DNA from: Phascolarctos cinereus
Taxonomy: Eukaryota > Chordata > Mammalia > Diprotodontia > Phascolarctidae
Direction of reading: 5' to 3'
DNA: 64,000 nt
Assembly (NCBI RefSeq): GCF_002099425.1
Contig: NW_018344037.1
Location: 9,757,001 to 9,821,000 of the forward strand
The notes below the pieces were generated by a model that did not search any database, was not told the origin of the DNA, and saw nothing but the letters and a program-made list of their open reading frames with translations. Both the position numbers and the translations under genes were made by a program. Below, in pieces: positions 1 through 11,804 of this stretch (position 1 is its first letter; each line of letters begins with the position of its first letter).

Positions 1-265
1 TCCATATGGATAAAGGGAGTGTCAGAGAAAGAACAGCTGCAAACAAATATGGCGCTAAAATGTTTTCCCCCTCTGTCATTTGAATTGTATCAGAGAAAAA
101 TGATTTGTTTTATACCCTGGACTTTAATTTTGACCTACTCTTTCACCTATTTTAAGAACACTATGGCTAATTGACTGAGTGAAGGAAGAAGAAAACAATT
201 CATTACATCTGCTTCCATGAAGCCAGATACAGCAGGACACGTGATTAGAAGGGTGATCTGGAAGA

Positions 266-305
266 GTGTGTGTGTGTGTGTGTATGTGTGTGTGTGTGTG
301 TGTGT
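266..305. repeat. (TG)n microsatellite
   Basis: About 40 bases of TG dinucleotides with a single TATG interruption. An open frame read across it on the minus strand is only a His-Thr run and is not a gene. Confidence 0.95.
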
Positions 306-1885
306 CTTGTGTTTCCTTTTCTGTGTCACCTCATCTGTGGTTTGCATTTGGCCCTAAGTGCTGAAAAGCAGAGCAAGCATCTGTTGAAAGAATAGATTCA
401 TTAGTCATGAGATTGGGAAATGTATAGAATGTACATTGGAGACCTTTCTTTTGGGCCACTAATGATGTAGGTCAGACCAAATTACTGTATAACCACTTCA
501 CTTAGGGAGGTAGTATGTGTGTGTATGTGTTTGAAGTGGATACCAAAGAATGACTAGCTTTCCAGATTAAGCGAGGGGTATTATTAGAAAGGTCATATTT
601 CAAATAGAGACAAAATTGCTCAAGAATAAAGTTTTCTTTGTATCTAAGGCCTTTAAAAAATAATTGTCTGATACTTCCCTAAGGAATCCAAGCACAAACA
701 TGTCAAGGCATTAATAAAAATGGAAGACCTCACCTCACTAACTTCTAATTATCCAGTGATTTTAAAAATGTCTATAAAGTACAATTGTCTCCCTTGAAAG
801 CATTGAATCTCTTGTCTCTGTATTTTATGTAGTCAGAAGTTCATGGAATTACAGCATTATGAAGAACATTAAGGGGATTATCTAATCCATGTTTTAATCT
901 TTAAGCTGTCCCAGAACCATAAGTCCTAGTATTTTAAAGGACTTCTTGGGAAGGAGATATACTTTTAGGGGCAGGTAGAGGTGGTAAAAATTGTTCCGTT
1001 TTCTATTAGCCTTTGATATCTGAAAGATCCTAATTGAGCCTGATATTTTGTGTCCTCTTCCCCAGTCCATTCCCATATCTTTTTATTTTAATTTTTTTTT
1101 TGTTAAAGACTGAAGGACTATAGCTGGAATGCCAAAGGTAAATTCAATTCTGCAGATTTCTGGAATGTTCAGAGCAGGTCGTTTAACACCTTGGATAATT
1201 GTAACAAGTCAACTCTCTAAGAATACTAGGAACATATGAGTTGGAAATCGGTGTGAGTGGAGTGAGTTTCCCATTCTGGGATTTACCTTTATCTGTGAGA
1301 GGAAATACTTATCTCTGTTCTTGTTAAGTAATCCTATCTGTTGTCCCAAAAGTCAGCCATAAAATATAGCAACTAACAAAACTCTTCCAAAGGTGGGGAG
1401 TTATAGTTTAACATTAATAGTTATCCAGATCAAATTTCAGCTGTTCTGTAATAATCATCATGTCAAATTATTTGTCTTAAAAAAAAATTGTGTTTTCTTA
1501 TCTTTTGCTGTGTTTATTGTTGAACCTCATTGTGTTTAGTTCTAAGCTTTTCTTTCCACATCTCAATCATATTAAAATACAATGTTTTTCTCAATTACTT
1601 CAGAAATCTCTAATTTAATCCCTGTAGGTACTCCCTTTACCAACACAAATCACACCCCTTGTGTAATACAAGATGGTCTATGAGAGTTGGTGTGAATAAA
1701 AACAACAACAAAGTATCCTCATCTTGTAACCAAATTGGTCATTAGCTTCATTAGTCCTCAGGAAACGGATATACAAATCAAAACTGAACCAGTGTTTTTA
1801 GCCTTTCCATCTGGGTAGGGCATGCCAACCTGACATTGCATATCACCTTGAGAACCTGAGGTCATCCACATTTCAAAAAGAGGCG
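306..1885. other. No recognised feature
   Basis: AT-rich sequence. A short GT-rich patch lies near 513-530 and T-rich runs near 1080-1100. Nothing codes convincingly and no repeat family is recognisable; presumably CDH12 intronic or upstream sequence. Confidence 0.5.
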
Positions 1886-2090
1886 AGTGATCATAGTAAA
1901 AGCACTTGCTCTGGAATCAAAGGAATGAGGTTCTAATCTTACCTTTCATATATTATTACCTATGTCATGAAGGCTATGTCTCTCAACCTACCTGGGATTC
2001 ACTTTCCTGATCAGTTAAAAGGGGAATTTGGATTAGATGGTATCTGAAATCTGTTTCACCTCTACATATGGGCTCTTTTGAGTAATTCCT
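1886..2090 (+). repeat. CORE-SINE, MIR3/THER1-like
   Basis: Decayed copy of the 'aagcacttgctctggaatca ... tcatgaaggctatg ... tcagttaaaaggggaatttgg ... gatggtatctgaaatctgtttc' pattern typical of MIR3/THER1 CORE-SINEs (tRNA-related head, CORE, 'gatggcctctgaggt' tail). Old and inactive. Confidence 0.65.
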
Positions 2091-2164
2091 TAGTGGAAGC
2101 TATCTAACTGATCTAATTCAACACACCCATGAAATTAAAAAAAATCATCTATTGACGACAGCTA

Positions 2165-2395
2165 AGTAGTGTTTTACAATTTATGAAGTGCTTTAAAATA
2201 TTATTTCATTTGCTCCTTACAACAACTCTATGAGCTAAATGTTATTTTCCCCCTATTTTTACAGATAAGAAAGCTAAGGCTAAAAGAGATTAAGTGACTT
2301 GCTCAGGTTAATTTAGCTAGTATTTCAGGAAAGAACCAAACCCAAGTCTCCCTGACTCCTAGTTTATACCTTCATATCTAGTACACCATGCTTCT
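2165..2395 (-). repeat. MIR-family SINE
   Basis: Reads on the + strand as the reverse complement of MIR: 'aagtgctttaaaatattatt', 'ccttacaacaactctatgag', 'tttttacagataagaaagct', 'gattaagtgacttgctcagg', then 'cctgactcctagtttat'. Near full length and diverged. Confidence 0.75.
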
Positions 2396-3238
2396 TCCCA
2401 TTAAATTATGAAATCACTACAAAACTGACACAAGTTGAATAGTACTGAGTATATTTCTCCAAACTGACAATGAATACCTTTAACCCCTGGATATATAAGG
2501 AAGACACGATATCCCAACTTGGTAAAACATTAAAAAGAATTAGTTTCCGAGGAAATAAAGGGGGAAAGAATGCTCTGTGAAGCCAGATTTAAAATAAGTG
2601 TAGTAGAGGGACAAGAAGCAAAGAAAAAATTGATCTGTGGCAGAACCTGTTTTCCTAAAGAGCAAAAATCAGCAAGATGACTTACTATCATGCAGCTAGA
2701 AATGTATTCCAGCAAGTATCTAGGATGATTTGGAATAGCTACCTTGAAAAATTTGAAGACAAAGACAGGATTTTTCCCCTAGTGTATGTGAAAAAACATA
2801 GTTGCCAAAGATTAGACTTTGAATCAAGTTCTACTACACATGAATATTTTTTGTTTATTTGTTTTTATATTTCTGACGAAAGGACTACTCATTCTAGCAT
2901 GTTGGTAACATGATGTTTCATCTCTGCTTAAATGACATGCTGATTCATTATTCTTATTCAAGTATAATTGAGTGACTTATGAATTAAAATGCATTTTAGC
3001 ACCCAATTTAAATAGAAATGGTCATTTCCCTTATTCTCCCCAGCATTCAGTAAAATAAATTGAACAAACTTTCTAAAATTTTTGGAAATGATTGTTGGAA
3101 AACCAGAGGAAAGTATGCAATTTCTTTGAATTGTGTCCTTTCCTTTATTTAGTTGGATAGACATATATTTTAAGGTAGAATAACAACACTTTATTCACAA
3201 TTTATTTTTTAAATGACATATAAATTTAACTTAGATCT
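2396..3238. other. No recognised feature
   Basis: AT-rich. Short open frames occur on both strands (for example 2677-2913 and 2958-3164) but none shows a recognisable domain, codon bias or splice context. Confidence 0.5.
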
Positions 3239-3244
3239 AGAATG

Positions 3245-3525
3245 GAAGAGAGCTCAGTTGCTGACTCCCTCATTTTACACGAAACTGAGGCCAGGAGAAA
3301 TCAGTAACTTACCCAAGGTGCCTTAGGTAGTAGGCATCAGAGTTAGGATTTATTAGTAAAAAAATACTTATTAAGCAGCTATTATGTGTCAGACACTGTA
3401 CAAAGTGCTAGATACAATAAAAAGCAAAAGATGGTTCTTGGTTTTAGGGAGCTCATAGTCCACTGGGAAGCGATAACATGAAAACAACTTCTCTGACTCC
3501 CAAGCCACTGTTTTTTCCACTATGC
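3245..3525 (-). repeat. MIR3-like SINE, split by an L2 tail
   Basis: The left arm (to about 3357) contains 'cattttacacgaaactgagg' and 'agtaacttacccaaggtgcc'. The right arm (about 3485-3525) resumes with 'tctctgactcccaagccact' and 'tccactatgccatgc'. The two arms are consecutive parts of one minus-strand SINE separated by the L2 3' end at 3358-3472. Confidence 0.6.
3358..3472 (-). repeat. L2 LINE 3' end
   Basis: Reverse complement of the L2 tail: 'ttattaagcagctattatgt', 'gtcagacactgtacaaagtg', 'gggagctcatagtccactgg'. It interrupts the MIR3-like SINE around it. Confidence 0.7.
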
Positions 3526-3530
3526 CATGC

Positions 3531-4230
3531 TAATTCTGTAAAAACAACACAAAATATGTTGAATAATAATTAATATGTTGTATATTATACCATTATTCTC
3601 AAATTTGACTATTTCTATTTTTCTGAAAATAAAAGCCAGTTTAACAGTAATGTGATATGCAACACTGTTAGACTGTGAATGCTTAATATATTTCTCTTTA
3701 CAAAACAACACATATGTTTTCCATGTTTTCTTATTAAAATGAATTTGAATATTCATACCCCTAATACTACTATGGTATGATCATTAGATTTTTCTACTTA
3801 TTTTCTTTCTTTTTTCACTCAGTACTATTAACCATAGATTTTTTTTTCTGTTGATCACTTTAAAATAAAGGGTCTTGACATGACCAGAGAGCATAAGATT
3901 CATTCCCTCATATACAATGAAGAATACTAGACGAGTAAACAAACAATATGAGTTTTCAAACATCTTAATATCCAAGTCAGGGCATCCTGCAATCGATCTG
4001 ATATATTGTGTTGTTAGCTGCTTTTTAAAACAATTGAAATGAAGCCAAATTTGGGTGGTTTTGAGGCTGTTTGTAATATGCCTTTATGGGAGAAGAGTAG
4101 ATAAGAGAAGGGCATAAGGTACAGGGATTCAATTAATCACAGAGAAAGTAATGGAGGTAGATTTCTTACCAGTCAGTATGTTGGCTACTCTGTTAGACCT
4201 TGCAAAGTTGCAGGGCTTTTGAATGATTGG
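3531..4230. other. No recognised feature
   Basis: AT-rich DNA without a repeat family or coding signal that I can name. Minus-strand open frames near 3520-3756 and 3784-3975 look like chance. Confidence 0.45.
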
Positions 4231-4234
4231 GGGA

Positions 4235-4325
4235 TGGGGCATGGAGGTAGCATGGTATAAGAGTGTAAAGGGCCTAAAACTTGAAGTAAGAAGACCTGAG
4301 TTTGAGTTCTCAATCTGATCTCCTC
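4235..4325 (+). repeat. CORE-SINE head fragment
   Basis: 'ggtagcatggtataagagtg', then 'agtaagaagacctgagtttg': the tRNA-related head of a MIR/THER1-type SINE, truncated after about 90 bases. Confidence 0.55.
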
Positions 4326-4892
4326 GAGTTTCTATGAAAAATTTCCAGAGGACATGTACAAAAAATGAGATAGAATAAGGTGGGGTGGGGATGACCTACA
4401 GTATAATTGGATACATTAATTTATTGAAGCATGTAGTGAATTATTACCAAATAACTACCAAATATTACAAATCAACAATGCTCCTGTATTTTGTGTATTT
4501 TGTATTGTATTTTGTGTATTTGTATTGATTATTTTGATCAATATTCTAAAATTTTCTACTTAAATATTATGTGGCCAATTCAGAAATCCTAATGAAAATA
4601 TGGATTGCTTTTTTCTATTGTTTTCTTGGCCCATTACTTTTTTTTTCTTTATAAAGTAATTTTCACTTCTACTAAGTACCCTGAGATTTTCTAGGTGTTT
4701 TTAAATTTAATCTTTAGAAGACATTTTCTTATATTGCCAGGGAATAAATATTAAACTTATGTCTATATTAAGTGCATTACCATTTTATAATACATATATG
4801 TGGATATATTCATATGTGTGTGGGAAGAGGTGATCAGGGTAGATTATCTAGATATGGGTGTTTATATGTATATGGGTGTGCATAAGCTTATA
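4326..4892. other. No recognised feature
   Basis: AT-rich, with a small direct repetition of 'gtattttgtgtatttt' near 4485-4525 and TATG-rich sequence near 4790-4880. Nothing else is recognised. Confidence 0.45.
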
Positions 4893-5110
4893 TGAGGGAG
4901 GCATCATAATGCAGTGTATAAAGAACTGACTTCAAGAAATCATGGTTTCAAGTTCTTCTCTGATACATAAAGATTCTGTTACTCTGAACAAGTAACTTAA
5001 ATTCTTCAGTGCACCCAGGCACTATGACTATAAATTACAAGCCTGTAGTGGTGGAGGAATTTTCCACTCCAGAAATTCACAATAATGATTAAATCACAAG
5101 TCCAAATGTA
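4893..5110 (+). repeat. CORE-SINE with long 3' module
   Basis: Head 'catcataatgcagtgtataa', middle 'gaacaagtaacttaaattct', then the downstream module 'actataaattacaagcctgt' and 'ccagaaattcacaataatga'. The same module arrangement appears at 21056-21275 (-), 29880-30095 (-), 56330-56545 (+) and 63315-63465 (-). Confidence 0.6.
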
Positions 5111-5144
5111 AGTATTTAAGTTGGTAAATCAATATAATATTCTG

Positions 5145-5148
<4 letters not shown>

Positions 5149-5228
<80 letters not shown>

Positions 5229-5525
5229 TTCATCCCTCTCTGGCTCTTCTGTCTTTCTGTCTCTGTCTCTCTCTCAGTCTCTCTTTCTCTGTCTCTCTGT
5301 CTCTATCTCTCTCTGTTTCTGTCTCACTCTGTCTTTTTGTCTGTCTCTCTGTCTCTGTCTCCTTTCTGTGTCTCTGTGTGTATGTGTCTGTGTGTCTGTG
5401 TCTCTGTCTCTCTCTGTCTCTCTCTGTTACCTCTCTGTCTCTGTTTTTCTGTGTGTGTATGTGTGTGTGTATCTGTCTCTCTGTCTTTCTCTGTTTGTCT
5501 CTATCTCTGTTTCTGTCTGTCTACC
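5149..5525. repeat. (TC)n microsatellite and degenerate TC/TG tract
   Basis: A virtually pure TC run spans about 5149-5222, followed by about 300 bases of imperfect CTCT/CTGT repeats with TG-rich pockets. Several overlapping open frames here translate to Ser/Leu/Val/Cys-only strings and are artefacts of the repeat. The tract is a candidate H-DNA or slippage site. Confidence 0.95.
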
Positions 5526-5529
5526 TCCT

Positions 5530-7049
5530 CCCCAACTCATATATGAACGTGTATACACACTTGTAATTATTTTTAGGTGTAGATTTTTACATAACTATCC
5601 TCAAATGTATATTGTTCTGTTAGCTTACTGCTGGCATTACTGGTACTATTGCATGTAATCTATAATGAAATTTTTAAAAAGTGTTGCATATATTTTATAA
5701 AATAATTTTTTCAAAATATATGCATTGAAGATTATCAGCAACATCATAAATTTGAAAAAAGCTTTTGTATCCCAAAGAGTGGAAGAGGCCTTCAGAAAAT
5801 TTTCTCTACTTGAAGAGTAGAATTACTTTTGTGTAATGGGTCTATAGCATAAGCTCAAAGTGCAGAAATATAAGATACTTTTAGGTTGTAAATTGAGCTA
5901 GTATGTTATACCACCCAATGCTGTAATTGGTATAGGGAGTGGGGCAGGGAAGAGTTAGGTTGAGAAAGAAAGCAATATGAAGTTGTACTTCAGTTAGAAA
6001 GATTCACATCCAAACTATATTCCTTGATCCAGAATATATCACTTTCCTCCACAGAGAGAATGTGCACCCATCACAGTGATGGCTTCTGGAAAGAGGTCAC
6101 TAATTTCCAAAGGGAAATTGGTCTACTTCAAAGCTGTTGCTGATTATTCATGGTTGGGATGAAAGACATCTAGTAGGAATAGATTTCATTTCTCCTACCT
6201 CTAATGGGAATTTACTAGAAATGTTGAAGGTCTTCTTTGTGAAGGATGTAGATGTTAAAAGAACCTTCATAGAAATTATTACTCTCCAAAAGGAGAGATC
6301 AAAGGAGTACATACTAACATGCCAATTTATTAAGGAATATCTTCAACCTTGCAAATAAATGGCAACAAAAACTCCATGTGAGTTCAGTTGATTCTTTTTT
6401 AACAGTTTCAATTTTGTGATGAATTAAAAGTTTAAAAAAAGAAACTTAAAAAGAAGGATCTTTTTCTGGCAATCCTGTATATGTATAGGAATTAATGAAT
6501 AAAAATCTGGATAGTGTGAACACCATATGAAAGAATGATTTGCTAGCATATGGTTATAAACATTCAGATATTCAAATTTGCAGACCAACTGACTAAAATT
6601 TTGTAGAATCAGTTATATTCTTCAAGGTCTTAGATACTAATTTATAAATTAAATAGTCCCAATTGTACATATGAAATGACCTTTGTTATTTACATGAAGA
6701 AATTTCCGCTAAATAGAATCATGAATATGCCTGTCCTTAGGAATTATCTCTGTGGTCAATAACAGTAAAAAGAGCCATATTGGTAGAAATACTCATGTAG
6801 AATAATGTACCAACAGAAGTCCTACTTCAAGGGTTTTTAGTTGATGTGAGGTCCAAGTTATACACATCTCAGGCTCATTGCCCCACTTAAAGACTATGGG
6901 AGTTTTAGTACATGACACTACACAGGGTTGTTGTCACTAACTCCCCTTTCAAGCTTACTTTTAGTCACTCATTTTCAAAACCTTAGGGTTACCCTCCACT
7001 CTTTGTTTTGATATCTCTAAGCAATTACCAGACCATATCAATTCTACAT
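5530..7049. other. No recognised feature
   Basis: AT-rich. The 73-codon frame at 6137-6358 has no recognisable motif. Nothing else identified. Confidence 0.45.
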
Positions 7050-7306
7050 GGCTGCTGGGTGGCACAGTGGATAGAGTACCAGGCCTGGAGACAGAAAGAC
7101 TCATCTTTCTGAATTCAAATCTGGCCTCAGACACTTAATTAATAGCTATGTAACACTAGGCAAGTCATTTAACTCTGCCTCAGTTTCCTCAACCATAAAA
7201 TGATCTGGAGAAGGAAATGATAAACCACTCCAGTGTCTCTGCCAAGAAAACCCCAAGTGGTGCCATGAAGAGTTGGACATGTCTGAAGTGACTGAACAAC
7301 AAAAAA
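7050..7306 (+). repeat. Mar1-type SINE
   Basis: Near full-length: head 'ggctgctgggtggcacagtg', 'tcaaatctggcctcagacac', 'gcctcagtttcctcaaccat', 'aaaccactccagtgtctctg', 'gaagagttggacatgtctga', ending 'actgaacaacaaaaaa'. The tail matches the RTE-mobilised marsupial Mar1 group. Confidence 0.85.
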
Positions 7307-7324
7307 GGAGGAGCATCCAACACA

Positions 7325-7460
7325 CCATTTAACCAGTGAAGAAACTTAGTACAGTGAGGTGATTTGTCTGAATTCATATGATTTGTTAATGCCAGAACTG
7401 GGATTGAAACTCACATCTCCAGGCTCCTTTTTCTTGAATCTCCCAGCACTTCATACCCCC
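7325..7460 (-). repeat. MIR-like SINE fragment
   Basis: Weak reverse-complement MIR pattern: 'aaccagtgaagaaacttagt', 'gccagaactgggattgaaac'. Strongly diverged. Confidence 0.4.
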
Positions 7461-7594
7461 AGACCACTAAAGCTAATCATGTCTATTAGTGAACAAATAA
7501 ATCTGATTAAATACCATATTTTTAGTATAAAAAAGTCCCTCTCTCTTGGAGAATTCCCACTAGGATGCCATTGTCCCTAGTAGAATCAAAGGAT

Positions 7595-8382
7595 TTGAGT
7601 TGGAAGGAGCCTTACAGTCCATCAAGTCCATCCTGTCCTTAAGCAAAAATGTTCCTCCTTATTCTTTACAAGTTGTCATCCAGACTTTTCTTGAACACTT
7701 CTAGTGATAGTTAAGCTCTACTTTTTTTTTTTTTGGGGGGGGGAGTGAGGCAATGCGGTTAAGTGACTTGGCCAAGGCCACACAACTAGTAAGTGTCAAG
7801 TGTCTGAGGTCGGATTTGAACTCAGGTCCTCCTGACTCCAAGGCCAGAGCACTATCCACTGTGCCACCTAGCTGCCCCTAAAGCTCTACTTTCTATGAAT
7901 GTGTGTGCATATGTGTGTCTGTCTGTCTTCTTTCCCTTTCTCTCTCACTCATCCTCTTCTAGTAAAAAACTAGTTTTGCATCTAACTAAGCACAAACTAT
8001 CCTGTCAAGGGTCTCTGAGGAATCTTGTATTTACCCCTCAATCTTACTCATCAGTGTGGTTATTTTTTATCTCTGCCACAGGTGTCTGGTTGAAAAGATT
8101 AGCGTTGTAGTTGGGGAAGTCTGAGGGTAAGGAGGAATAGGAATAAGAGAATTAAATAAATGGCCATCTGTAGGGTGTCAATGTCAATTACATTTTAACC
8201 TGAAAACTTATGGAAGGGAAGTTCAATACAGTCTCCATTAATTGTATGGAAACATTCATAGGGCCCTTCACAACAAATGTTACACTTGTATGTTTCATGG
8301 TTATCAGGCGTGCCTCTCCATGATCAGGCTGAAATTTTCTGTTCCTAGCCAAGACCTGATGAAATAGTGAACCTTATCTGAG
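7595..8382 (+). repeat. Local duplicated unit, copy A (split by WSINE1)
   Basis: Without the WSINE1 at 7725-7880 this copy is about 620 bases and aligns end to end with 12943-13560 in the same orientation. Shared landmarks in order: 'acaagttgtcatc', 'ctctctcactcatcctcttc', 'catctaactaagca', 'tgtagggtgtcaatgtcaat', 'aaccttatctgag'. The first ~130 bases resemble the reverse complement of a CR1/L3 3' end; the remaining ~490 match no family I know. By eye the identity is roughly four bases in five. It may be a segmental duplication or an unnamed interspersed family. Confidence 0.8.
7725..7880 (-). mobile_element. WSINE1-type SINE inserted in copy A
   Basis: Reverse complement of the WSINE1 pattern: T-run then G-run, 'ggttaagtgacttggccaag', 'acaactagtaagtgtcaagt', 'tccactgtgccacctagctg', 'cccc'. 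Flanked by a 12-bp direct repeat 'aagctctacttt' (7713-7724 and 7881-7892). Copy B (12943-13560) lacks it, giving the empty site. Confidence 0.9.
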
Positions 8383-8452
8383 GGACCCCAGAGTCCATCT
8401 AGTTCAATCTGTCCCTAAGCAGGAATTTTCTTTATATTATTCTTTACAAGTT
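8383..8452 (+). repeat. Third partial copy (C) of the duplicated unit's start
   Basis: 'gggaccccagagtccatcta' to 'attctttacaagttgg' repeats the opening of copies A and B immediately after copy A ends. It stops where a Mar1 3' half begins. It is also CR1/L3-3'-end-like on the minus strand. Confidence 0.6.
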
Positions 8453-8540
8453 GGCAAACCACTCTAGCATCTTTTCCAAGAAAACTCCAAATAGGATCAC
8501 AAAGAGTTTGGAAACAAGTGAAAAACAACTGAACAACCAC
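8453..8540 (+). repeat. Mar1-type SINE, 3' part only
   Basis: 'gcaaaccactctagcatctt', 'ccaagaaaactccaaatagg', 'aacaactgaacaaccacaaa': the last third of Mar1. The head and CORE are absent, so this is a 5'-truncated insertion or deletion remnant. Confidence 0.75.
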
Positions 8541-8559
8541 AAATCAATTCTACCTCCCC

Positions 8560-9345
8560 ATCTCCTGATTTCTCTTCTTTTCACTCATACATGTTACCCT
8601 ATTTCAGGCACTTATCTACTCTCATTTAGACTACTGCAATCATTTACTCATTGGACTCTCTGTTTCTTGCCTCTTCCCTTACCAATCCATTCTCCACCCC
8701 ATTGCCAAAATAATCTTTTTGAAGAATAACTCTATCCATGATCAAGAATATTGAGTGACTCCATATTACCTCTAGGATGAAATACCAAAACTGTAACTCA
8801 CAATTTAAAGTCATTATCTGTCTGATGCCTACTTTTCCAGGACTCTTTCATATTCTTTCCTGCTTTGCATTCCATGTCCAGTTAACTTGCCTACTTTCTA
8901 TTTTTTTTCCCCTTTTTTAATATATGACATTCCATCTCTCACCTCTGAACCTTTGTACAAGCTATACCCAAGGCCTGGAAGACACTTCTTTTTCATTGAT
9001 TCCTCTTAAAATCCCTGAGTTACCTCGATGCTCAGTTCACGTGCTGTTTTACTACACAAGACTTTTCCTGTTTTATTCTAAGTTTTGATGCTTTCATCCT
9101 AAAATTAAACTCTATTTTGGGTGCATATTGCATTATTCTATGCTATTGATGTCCTTCCTAACACTATTTTCCTCAGCACATTCCATGTTCTAATCAAAAT
9201 GTACATTAAACATGCCCTAGACTCAACATTCCATTGCCTATATGTCCTTTCTTCATCTATACAATTCCTACCCATCCTTTAAAGTCTAACCCAGAGACCC
9301 CCTACTCCATAAAAACCTTTCTAAAACTCCCTGGTGGTCTCGAAT
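8560..9345 (+). repeat. L2 LINE 3' region, first copy
   Basis: Pyrimidine-rich L2 3' sequence: 'tttagactactgcaatcatt', 'ccaatccattctccacccca', 'tgactccatattacctctag', 'atgacattccatctctcacc', 'cctttgtacaagctataccc'. Old and diverged. The right part may include pieces of a second copy. Confidence 0.65.
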
Positions 9346-10022
9346 TTCATCCTCAGCACCTCTTGCCTAGACTATTACAATAACCTAAGTGGTTTCCCCT
9401 GCTACAGTTTTCTTCCCATTCCAATCTACCTTCAACTCAGATTTTCTAAAGTGATTTTCCTAAAGTTCAGGGCTGTCTACATCACCTCCCCTATTCAGTG
9501 AATTCCTTTGTTTCTTTATTGCCTCCTTTATACTTTTTTTTTTTAGCATTTCAGGTTCTCCATAAGATGGTCTTTTTCTAATTTTCTAGAAGTTTTACAC
9601 TTTACTCTCTTCTATATACTCTATATTATAGGTACACTACTCTGTATGCTGTTTCAAACACATGACACTGTGTCCTGTCTCCATGTTTTGCGCTGGCTCT
9701 CTTCCACCCTGGAAAACTCTCCCTTCTCTTCTTTGCCTCTTACTTTCCCTGCCTATCTTCACTATTTAATTCAAATCCTAACTACTTCAGAAGGCTTTTC
9801 CCCCGGTCTTGCCAGCTGCAAACACCTTCTTTTTTAAGATTATATTCCATTTGCTCTGTCTATATATTGTATGTTCTTAAATATGGGCTTGTTGCCATGT
9901 TGATTAGAATGTGAGCTCCTTAGTGGCCAGGTACTTTCCCCCTTTTCTTTACATACCCATTGCTTATCATGCTTCCTGGTACATGGATTTATATACTTAA
10001 TAAATGTTTATTGACTGCTGCA
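9346..10022 (+). repeat. L2 LINE 3' region, second copy with tail
   Basis: The L2 3' programme restarts with 'ctagactattacaataacct' and 'ccattccaatctaccttcaa'. It runs to the tail 'gattagaatgtgagctcctt', 'atttatatacttaataaatg', 'tttattgactgctgca'. Two collinear L2 3' ends therefore lie head to tail. Confidence 0.75.
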
Positions 10023-10950
10023 TTGTATGCATCTTATAAGAAAGGAAAATTCATTCACTGATAATTGTAGGAAACATTTCGGAAATTGGTAGTGTGAAAA
10101 AAAAGAGTACATTCTTCTTTCCTCATTACCCAGTGAATTGTGAGAAAGGACAGGAAGAGATGTGGCCATTGATAGATGAGCTGGTTTCCTGTTAAAGCAA
10201 GGGGAGAAAAGGAATATATGTTGAAAATCTTGAGTATTTGGAGTAGTTTCTTCATAATAGAGCAGGACTTTCAAAGAACTAAGTGAAATGGGCTAGATAA
10301 AGAGTGAACTATGTGGGAGTGGGATTAAGAAAGAATGGGAGGTGAGTATGTGGGAGAAAGAAGTATGGTTTTATCACTTGAACCTAGGACAGAGTAACTG
10401 GGTGCCTGGAATTGTCGAGCCAGTACAAATGGAAGTTAAGTCGGTGTGTCATGCTCCTTCAATGAAGATTTATAGAATTAATCCCCTCTAGAATTACAAA
10501 TAGAATTTTTAATGTTGGCAGGTATGTATGTGACTGTGTGTATTTTCCCTTCTGTATCCTAAACATCAATTAAACTACACATTCTTTGACGTCAGGCATG
10601 GTGTCGTGTATTTTTGACCTCCCCATCTGAAAGCACAAGCTAAGCAAATAGCCACACTTATGACACTTTAAAAGGCTCATAATTTCAGTTATATGAGTAC
10701 CCCTACTCTTAGTATTTGACTTCAAAGAGTTTTATGTTTAAAAAAATAAATAAAACACCCCCTGGTCACAATAGCTTAGCACAGAGACTGTCCAAACATA
10801 GGACCAGGCCCATGCTCTGAGTTTTTAGAACTTGATAAAACCTGTCCTTCTAGAATTTGTTCATTTTGGGCAAAGAAAGCTTTCTAAATTCCAACAGCAT
10901 ATAAATATATTGGAATCATTTTTAAAAGGAAATATATATTATATATAGAT
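10023..10950. other. No recognised feature
   Basis: Mixed AT-rich sequence. Minus-strand open frames at 10008-10274 are unsupported. A stretch near 10560-10620 faintly recalls an L2 tail but is too diverged to call. Confidence 0.4.
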
Positions 10951-11004
10951 ACACATACATACATACATACATGCATACATACATATACATACACACATAT
11001 ACAT
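10951..11004. repeat. (TACA)n microsatellite
   Basis: Imperfect ACAT/TACA tetranucleotide array flanked by TATA-rich sequence. Confidence 0.9.
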
Positions 11005-11748
11005 AAAATATTTAAATAAATCTTGCCTTTTTGTTATCTGGACTTGGAGATCAGTTGAATGGGGGAGTATTTTTGTTAATGAGTTATTCACTATGAATTT
11101 GCCCTCTTGATTTGTTGATTTTTTTTTTAAGCTCTCCTTTATTGAAAGGAATTTTTGGCTCCAGAGGGTTAATGTTAGTATTGGAATGTCTTTGGAATGC
11201 CACTTTGGCTCCGTAAGAGTGAAAGACTATTCATCAGAAATCAATATTTGACCACAGTGCTTCTGTCTTCCAATATGAGGCACTGCTAGAGTTGAACCTT
11301 GTAACAAGGACATCTTTAGAGGATAAATGTTTCCATGGGGTCTTGCACCTCAAAATAAATCTGCTATTAATGTTTCTACATCAGTGCTATTGGTGCTGAC
11401 ACCTGTGCACAATGGAGGATGGTGGTAGGATGTGAGTGTGTATGTGAAACACAGTTTTTTACTCTGTTGCTGGCCAGAAGGGAGTTGTTTCCCTTTCGCT
11501 TAAGAGCTAGAGTCCTCCAATCTCGTTGCATCATTTTTGTTGCGATATAACACTTTAAAAGCTCCCTGGCTGACAGCTGTGGCCGGAGGCTGTGATCTGC
11601 TGGGAGAGTCATAATGCACTGACAGTAATATCTCTTCAGTAAGGGCCTGCAGTTTTACTGTTAACATGGAATGGATTTTAGGATCATGGTGCAATGATGT
11701 TGGCTAGGGAGCTCTTAAAAAATATGTGCTCAGATTACATAGATGAAG
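11005..11748. other. No recognised feature
   Basis: Relatively complex, less AT-rich sequence around 11370-11700 with no named repeat. The minus-strand frames at 11376-11612 and 11500-11694 overlap each other and have no recognisable motif. Confidence 0.4.
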
Positions 11749-11804
11749 GAGTGTGTGTGTGTGTGTGTGTGTGTGTTTATGTGTGTGTATATGTGTGTGT
11801 GTTT
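11749..11804. repeat. (GT)n microsatellite
   Basis: GT dinucleotide run with TTATG and ATATG interruptions. Confidence 0.9.

Noticed and set aside
5121-5658. Three overlapping open frames of up to 141 codons
   Set aside because: They translate the TC/TG microsatellite into Ser/Leu/Cys/Val strings; no complex protein sequence.
7050-7130. tRNA-like heads of SINEs as tRNA genes
   Set aside because: The box-like sequences belong to Mar1, WSINE1 and MIR heads; no cloverleaf-forming complete tRNA was seen.
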